DNA of 64,000 bases, taken from Symsagittifera roscoffensis. Lineage: Eukaryota; Xenacoelomorpha; Acoela; Convolutidae. The notes beneath the pieces were generated by a model. The model made no database searches. It worked only from the letters and a program-made list of their open reading frames with translations, and was not told where the DNA came from. Position numbers and translations under genes: made by a program. The stretch is taken from positions 38,845,682 through 38,909,681 of the forward strand of contig NC_087067.1 of the NCBI RefSeq assembly GCF_963678635.1. Reading direction: 5' to 3'. Each line of letters starts with the position of its first letter. Within the stretch, counting starts at the first letter, position 1. Of the stretch, positions 59,222 through 64,000 are shown one piece after another.

Positions 59222-60746
59222 AATGAATCCTGATGCGCTACAAACTTCTGTCTGAAACCTTTTCGTTTTTCAATGTGTTGCACAAAAGTCATGATTCTGT
59301 AAGTCACCCTTACATCTGCTAAATTTGGAATACAGAGTAGGATAAAGATCAGTTGTTGGATCAAGAATTACTTCAAAGGTGAATTCTTTTATATTTGTAA
59401 AAAAGTATTCAGGACAAGAACTCGAAATTTCGGTTTGTCTCGTAGCTTCTGAGCCGTTATTTCTATTTTCAAGAGCAAAAATTGGCCCGATTTCGAACAG
59501 AACCGGCCACCATAGCCAAACAAGAATCATGAACGAGAAAAATGTCTCAACCTTTTATAAAGTAAACAAAACCCCGCATAGAACAAAAAAATTATATCAG
59601 AATTAGTTAAATCCTTGATGCATGTTGTCAAAAAGCGCATGGAAACAAAAGAGTTATCCATCTATTAAGAATAAAAACATCTCCACTAAACACGTCCTGA
59701 TCTCCAAAATAAAGTTTTCGCAAAAGTTACTCCAGAATTTTGCTGGATGTTGGTTGATGCTTAAATCAAGGGCAAAAAAATCCATTGAGAGCCTTGTTTT
59801 CAAATTGTTTCGGAATCGCAAAACTTTGTTGAGGTTCTATGTAGTTAGCAGGTTTGCATCTGAGGCAATGGAGCCAATTGCATGGCAACAACATCCGCTG
59901 TGAAGCCATAGCAAGCAGTACCCAGCCATTTACGATAGTCAAATATCTCAACCGATGAGGCACAACCAATCGTGCCACATCGGTTGAGATATTCGACTAA
60001 GGTAAACGGCTGAGTACTGCTTGTTTTGGTACCCTAGCGGATATTGTTGATATGCAATTGGATTCATTACTTGAAACTTCGCTTGGTTGAAGGACTGGAA
60101 AAATGAAGCTGACAGTTTCTCTAACGTAGTCATTCTCTGATAAATTGTGGTCTTCTGAGCCAAATGATTCGGTTTTTATTGATAGTCATATCTAAATTGT
60201 CTTTTTGACTTGAAATTATTGGGTTCCGAAATTTTCTTACCAGATTACTTTATTTGTATAGTCTAAGTTATTTTAAAAGCAAATTCAGAAAAAATTTCGT
60301 CTGATCAACTATGTATAATCGCATTTCGTTGAGCTGCTTCGCAATTTGTTCCTGATTTGCAGGCAGCTTCGCAAGAGCATTGATTAGCTTTGTGGTACTT
60401 TGTCGTTAACTTGGTTTAATCCGTCTTCTGTTTAAACATTCATTTCATAGATTTCGAGAAAGGTATTTTGCTTGTGCCCAATTACACATTTCATAAAACG
60501 CAGAGGAAGTTCCCGAGATTATCATGAAACGACAATGTCATGAAAATGTGTGTTAAAACAGAAAAACATTTTCCAATATAGTCCGTCGCAGGCAGTGGAG
60601 GTACCTTGGTCATTTGCTGCGAGTAAAGCCGACTCGCTACCCCAGAATGACATTCCTGGCTAAACCGGACCCGCAATTTAAAAGACCTCTCGTGGACGAG
60701 TCAAATTGTCTTACAAGCATATCATCATGATTCATTAAAAAATTTT
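59222..60746 (+). repeat. Array unit 6
   Basis: ORF 59270-59530; fold-back 59870-60065. Nearly identical to unit 7 in its first two thirds; has the short AAACGCAGAGG form. Confidence 0.95.
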
Positions 60747-62272
60747 AATGAATCCTGATGCGCTACAAACTTCTGTCTGAAACCTTTTCGTTTTTCAATG
60801 TGTTGCACAAAAGTCATGATTCTGTAAGTCACCCTTACATCTGCTAAATTTGGAATACAGAGTAGGATAAAGATCAGTTGTTGGATCAAGAATTACTTCA
60901 AAGGTGAATTCTTTTATATTTGTAAAAAAGTATTCAGGACAAGAACTCGAAATTTCGGTTTGTCTCGTAGCTTCTGAGCCGTTATTTCTATTTTCAAGAG
61001 CAAAAATTGGCCCGATTTCGAACAGAACCGGCCACCATAGCCAAACAAGAATCATGAACGAGAAAAATGTCTCAACCTTTTATAAAGTAAACAAAACCCC
61101 GCATAGAACAAAAAAATTATATCAGAATTAGTTAAATCCTTGATGCATGTTGTCAAAAAGCGCATGGAAACAAAAGAGTTATCCATCTATTAAGAATAAA
61201 AACATCTCCACTAAACACGTCCTGATCTCCAAAATAAAGTTTTCGCAAAAGTTACTCCAGAATTTTGCTGGATGTTGGTTGATGCTTAAATCAAGGGCAA
61301 AAAAATCCATTGAGAGCCTTGTTTTCAAATTGTTTCGGAATCGCAAAACTTTGTTGAGGTTCTATGTAGTTAGCAGGTTTGCATCTGAGGCAATGGAGCC
61401 AATTGCATGGCAACAACATCCGCTGTGAAGCCATAGCAAGCAGTACCCAGCCATTTACGATAGTCAAATATCTCAACCGATGAGGCACAACCAATCGTGC
61501 CACATCGGTTGAGATATTCGACTAAGGTAAACGGCTGAGTACTGCTTGTTTTGGTACCCTAGCGGATATTGTTGATATGCAATTGGATTCATTACTTGAA
61601 ACTTCGCTTGGTTGAAGGACTGGAAAAATGAAGCTGACAGTTTCTCTAACGTAGTCATTCTCTGATAAATTGTGGTCTTCTGAGCCAAATGATTCGGTTT
61701 TTATTGATAGTCATATCTAAATTGTCTTTTTGACTTGAAATTATTGGGTTCCGAAATTTTCTTACCAGATTACTTTATTTGTATAGTCTAAGTTATTTTA
61801 AAAGCAAATTCAGAAAAAATTTCGTCTGATCAACTATGTATAATCGCATTTCGTTGAGCTGCTTCGCAATTTGTTCCTGATTTGCAGGCAGCTTCGCAAG
61901 AGCATTGATTAGCTTTGTGGTACTTTGTCGTTAACTTGGTTTAATCCGTCTTCTGTTTAAACATTCATTTCATAGATTTCGAGAAAGGTATTTTGCTTGT
62001 GCCCAATTACACATTTCATAAAACGCACGAGGAAGTTCCCGAGATTATCATGAAACGACAATGTCATGAAAATGTGTGTTAAAACAGAAAAACATTTTCC
62101 AATATAGTCCGTCGCAGGCAGTGGAGGTACCTTGGTCATTTGCTGCGAGTAAAGCCGACTCGCTACCCCAGAATGACATTCCTGGCTAAACCGGACCCGC
62201 AATTTAAAAGACCTCTCGTGGACGAGTCAAATTGTCTTACAAGCATATCATCATGATTCATTAAAAAATTTT
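60747..62272 (+). repeat. Array unit 7
   Basis: ORF 60795-61055; fold-back 61395-61590. Like unit 6 but with the long AAACGCACGAGG form near its end. Confidence 0.95.
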
Positions 62273-63799
62273 AATGAATCCTGATGCGCTACAAACTTCT
62301 GTCTGAAACCTTTTCGTTTTTCAATGTGTTGCACAAAAGTCATGATTCTGTAAGTCACCCTTACATCTGCTAAATTTGGAATACAGAGTAGGATAAAGAT
62401 CAGTTGTTGGATCAAGAATTACTTCAAAGGTGAATTCTTTTATATTTGTAAAAAAGTATTCAGGACAAGAACTCGAAATTTCGGTTTGTCTCGTAGCTTC
62501 TGAGCCGTTATTTCTATTTTCAAGAGCAAAAATTGGCCCGATTTCGAACAGAACCGGCCACCATAGCCAAACAAGAATCATGAACGATAAAAATGTCTCA
62601 ACCTTTTATAAAGTAAACAAAACCCCGCATAAAACAAAAAAATTATATCAGAATTAGTAAAATCCTTGATGCATGTTGTCAAAAAGCGCATGGAAACAAA
62701 AGAGTTATCCATCTTTCAAGAACAAAAATATCTCCACTAAACACGTCCTGATCTCCAAAAAAAAAATTTCGCCAAAGTTTTTTCATAGAATTTTGCTAGA
62801 TGTTGGTTGATGCTTGAATCAAGGGCAAAAAAAATCCGTTGAGAGCTTTGTTTTCAAATTGTTTCGGAATCGCAAAAATTTGTTGAGGTTCTATGTAGTT
62901 AGCAGGTTTGCATCTGAGGCGATGAAGCAAATTGCATGTCAACAACATCCGCGGTGAAGCCAAAGCAAGCAGTACCCAGCCATTTACGATAATCAAATAT
63001 CTCAACAGATGAGGCACAACCAATCGTGCCTCATCGGTTGAGATATTCGACTAAGGTAAACGGCTGGGTACTGCTTGTTTTGGTACCCTAGCGGATATTG
63101 TTGATATGCAATTGGATTCATTACTTGAAACTTCGCTTGGTTGAAGGACTGGAAAAATGAAGCTGACTGTTTCTCTAACGTAGTCATTCTCTGATAAATT
63201 GTGGTCTTCTGAGCCAAATGAATCGGTTTTTATTGATAGTCTTATCTAAATTGTCTTTTTGACTTAAAATTATTGTTCCGAAATTTTCTTACCAGATTAC
63301 TTTATTTGTATAGTCTAAGTTATTTTAAAAGCAAATTCAGAAAAAATTTCGTCTGATCAACTATGTATAATCGCATTTCGTTGAGCTGCTTCGCAATTTG
63401 TTCCTGATTTGCAGGCAGCTTCGCAAGAGCATTGATTAGCTTTGTGGTACTTTGTCGTTAACTTGGTTTAATCCGTCTTCTGTTTAAACATTCATTTCAT
63501 AGATTTCGAGAAATGTATTTTGCTTGTGCCCAATTACACATTTCATAAAACGCACGAGGAAGTTCCCGAGATTATCATGAAACGACAATGTCATGAAAAT
63601 GTGTGTTAAAACAGAAAAACATTTTCCAATATAGTCCGTCGCAGGCAGTGGAGGTACCTTGGTCATTTGCTGCGAGTAAAGCCGACTCGCTACCCCAGAA
63701 TGACATTCCTGGCTAAACCGGACCCGCAATTTAAAAGACCTCTCGTGGACGAGTCAAATTGTCTTACAAGCATATCATCATGATTCATTAAAATTTTTT
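62273..63799 (+). repeat. Array unit 8
   Basis: ORF 62321-62581; fold-back 62924-63119. Like unit 5 in the fold-back, but with the long AAACGCACGAGG form. Confidence 0.95.
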
Positions 63800-64000
63800 A
63801 ATGAATCCTGACGCACATCAAACTTCTGTTTGAAACGTTCTCGTTTTTCATTGTTTTGCATAAAAGTCATGTTTCTGTAAGTCACCCTTACATCTGCTAA
63901 ATTTGGAATACAGAGTAGGATAAAGCTCAATTGTTGGATCAAGAATTACTTCAAAGGTGAATTCTTTTATATTTGTAAAAAAAGTAGTCTGGACAAGAAC
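63800..64000 (+). repeat. Array unit 9, cut by the window end
   Basis: The first 201 bp of a further unit, closer to unit 1 in some variants (AAAGTAGTCTGG) and preceded by a rearranged junction ATTAAAATTTTTTAATG. Confidence 0.95.

Larger units (their letters stand above)
51589..64000. repeat. Satellite array, about 1.52-kb unit, 8 full copies plus a partial ninth
   Basis: Head-to-tail units start at 51600, 53119, 54636, 56166, 57696, 59222, 60747, 62273 and 63800, giving lengths of 1519, 1517, 1530, 1530, 1526, 1525, 1526 and 1527 bp. Neighbours differ by few substitutions and small indels. The array starts cleanly at about 51589 and continues beyond the window. Each unit has a palindromic junction, a minus-strand TATA box plus small ORF, and a 196-bp fold-back. 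No rRNA, tRNA or snRNA gene is recognised in the unit. Confidence 0.97.

Noticed and set aside
51589-64000. rRNA, spliced-leader or snRNA gene inside the tandem unit
   Set aside because: Tandem units of this size often carry such genes, but I saw no 5S box, U1/U2-type start, spliced-leader donor with Sm site, or tRNA A/B boxes in proper spacing.
1-64000. CRISPR arrays, operons, bacterial or organellar genes
   Set aside because: The window has eukaryotic introns, LTR and LINE elements; no direct-repeat/spacer array is present. The regular repeats at 51.6-64 kb are 1.5-kb units.

Overview
The window is AT-rich nuclear DNA of an invertebrate animal. It shows GT-AG introns of up to about 9 kb, a metazoan adhesion-GPCR gene, a decayed CR1-type LINE, an envelope-bearing Ty3/gypsy element and a long satellite array. 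I cannot name the phylum from sequence alone.

1-23 kb: the 5' part of one host gene on the minus strand, an adhesion GPCR of the ADGRA (GPR123/124/125) type. I could place eleven coding exons by splice sites and by matching phase: signal peptide + LRRNT (20862-21037), four single-LRR exons of 69-72 bp (19980, 10694, 8239, 6283), LRRCT (5570-5730), Ig + HormR (2925-3544), three exons running into the GAIN domain (2407, 1217, 751), and GAIN end/GPS/first transmembrane helix (89-461). The joined frame gives about 799 codons and leaves the window before TM2. A GC-richer island at about 22.64-22.93 kb is the best promoter or 5'-UTR candidate. The introns hold small dispersed repeats, a probable MITE (14.5 kb) and copies of a short hairpin-ended repeat.

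25.2-44.2 kb: one about 19-kb LTR retrotransposon (Ty3/gypsy, envelope-bearing) on the minus strand. Its 642-bp LTRs look identical, so insertion was recent. In transcription order it holds a leader with short repeats, a small basic ORF, a 2,746-codon gag-pol, a membrane/Ser-Pro-Gln-rich accessory region, an envelope-like region (appears broken), two further ORFs of unknown function, and a long 3' region. Its coding strand is A/C-rich and G-poor, which sets it off sharply from the flanks.

44.2-51.6 kb: a degenerate CR1-like LINE (plus strand) interrupted by a 221-bp MITE with a clean 9-bp target duplication, another hairpin-ended repeat, then about 4 kb of non-coding DNA.

51.6-64 kb: a head-to-tail satellite array with a unit of about 1,517-1,530 bp, eight full units and the start of a ninth, running off the window. 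Each unit carries a nearly palindromic 196-bp fold-back, a TATA box followed by a small secreted-peptide-like ORF on the minus strand, and short inverted sequences at the unit junctions that look like transposon ends. Sequence variants are shuffled between units, which points to ongoing recombination. This array and the accessory genes of the LTR element are the parts least explained by known families.
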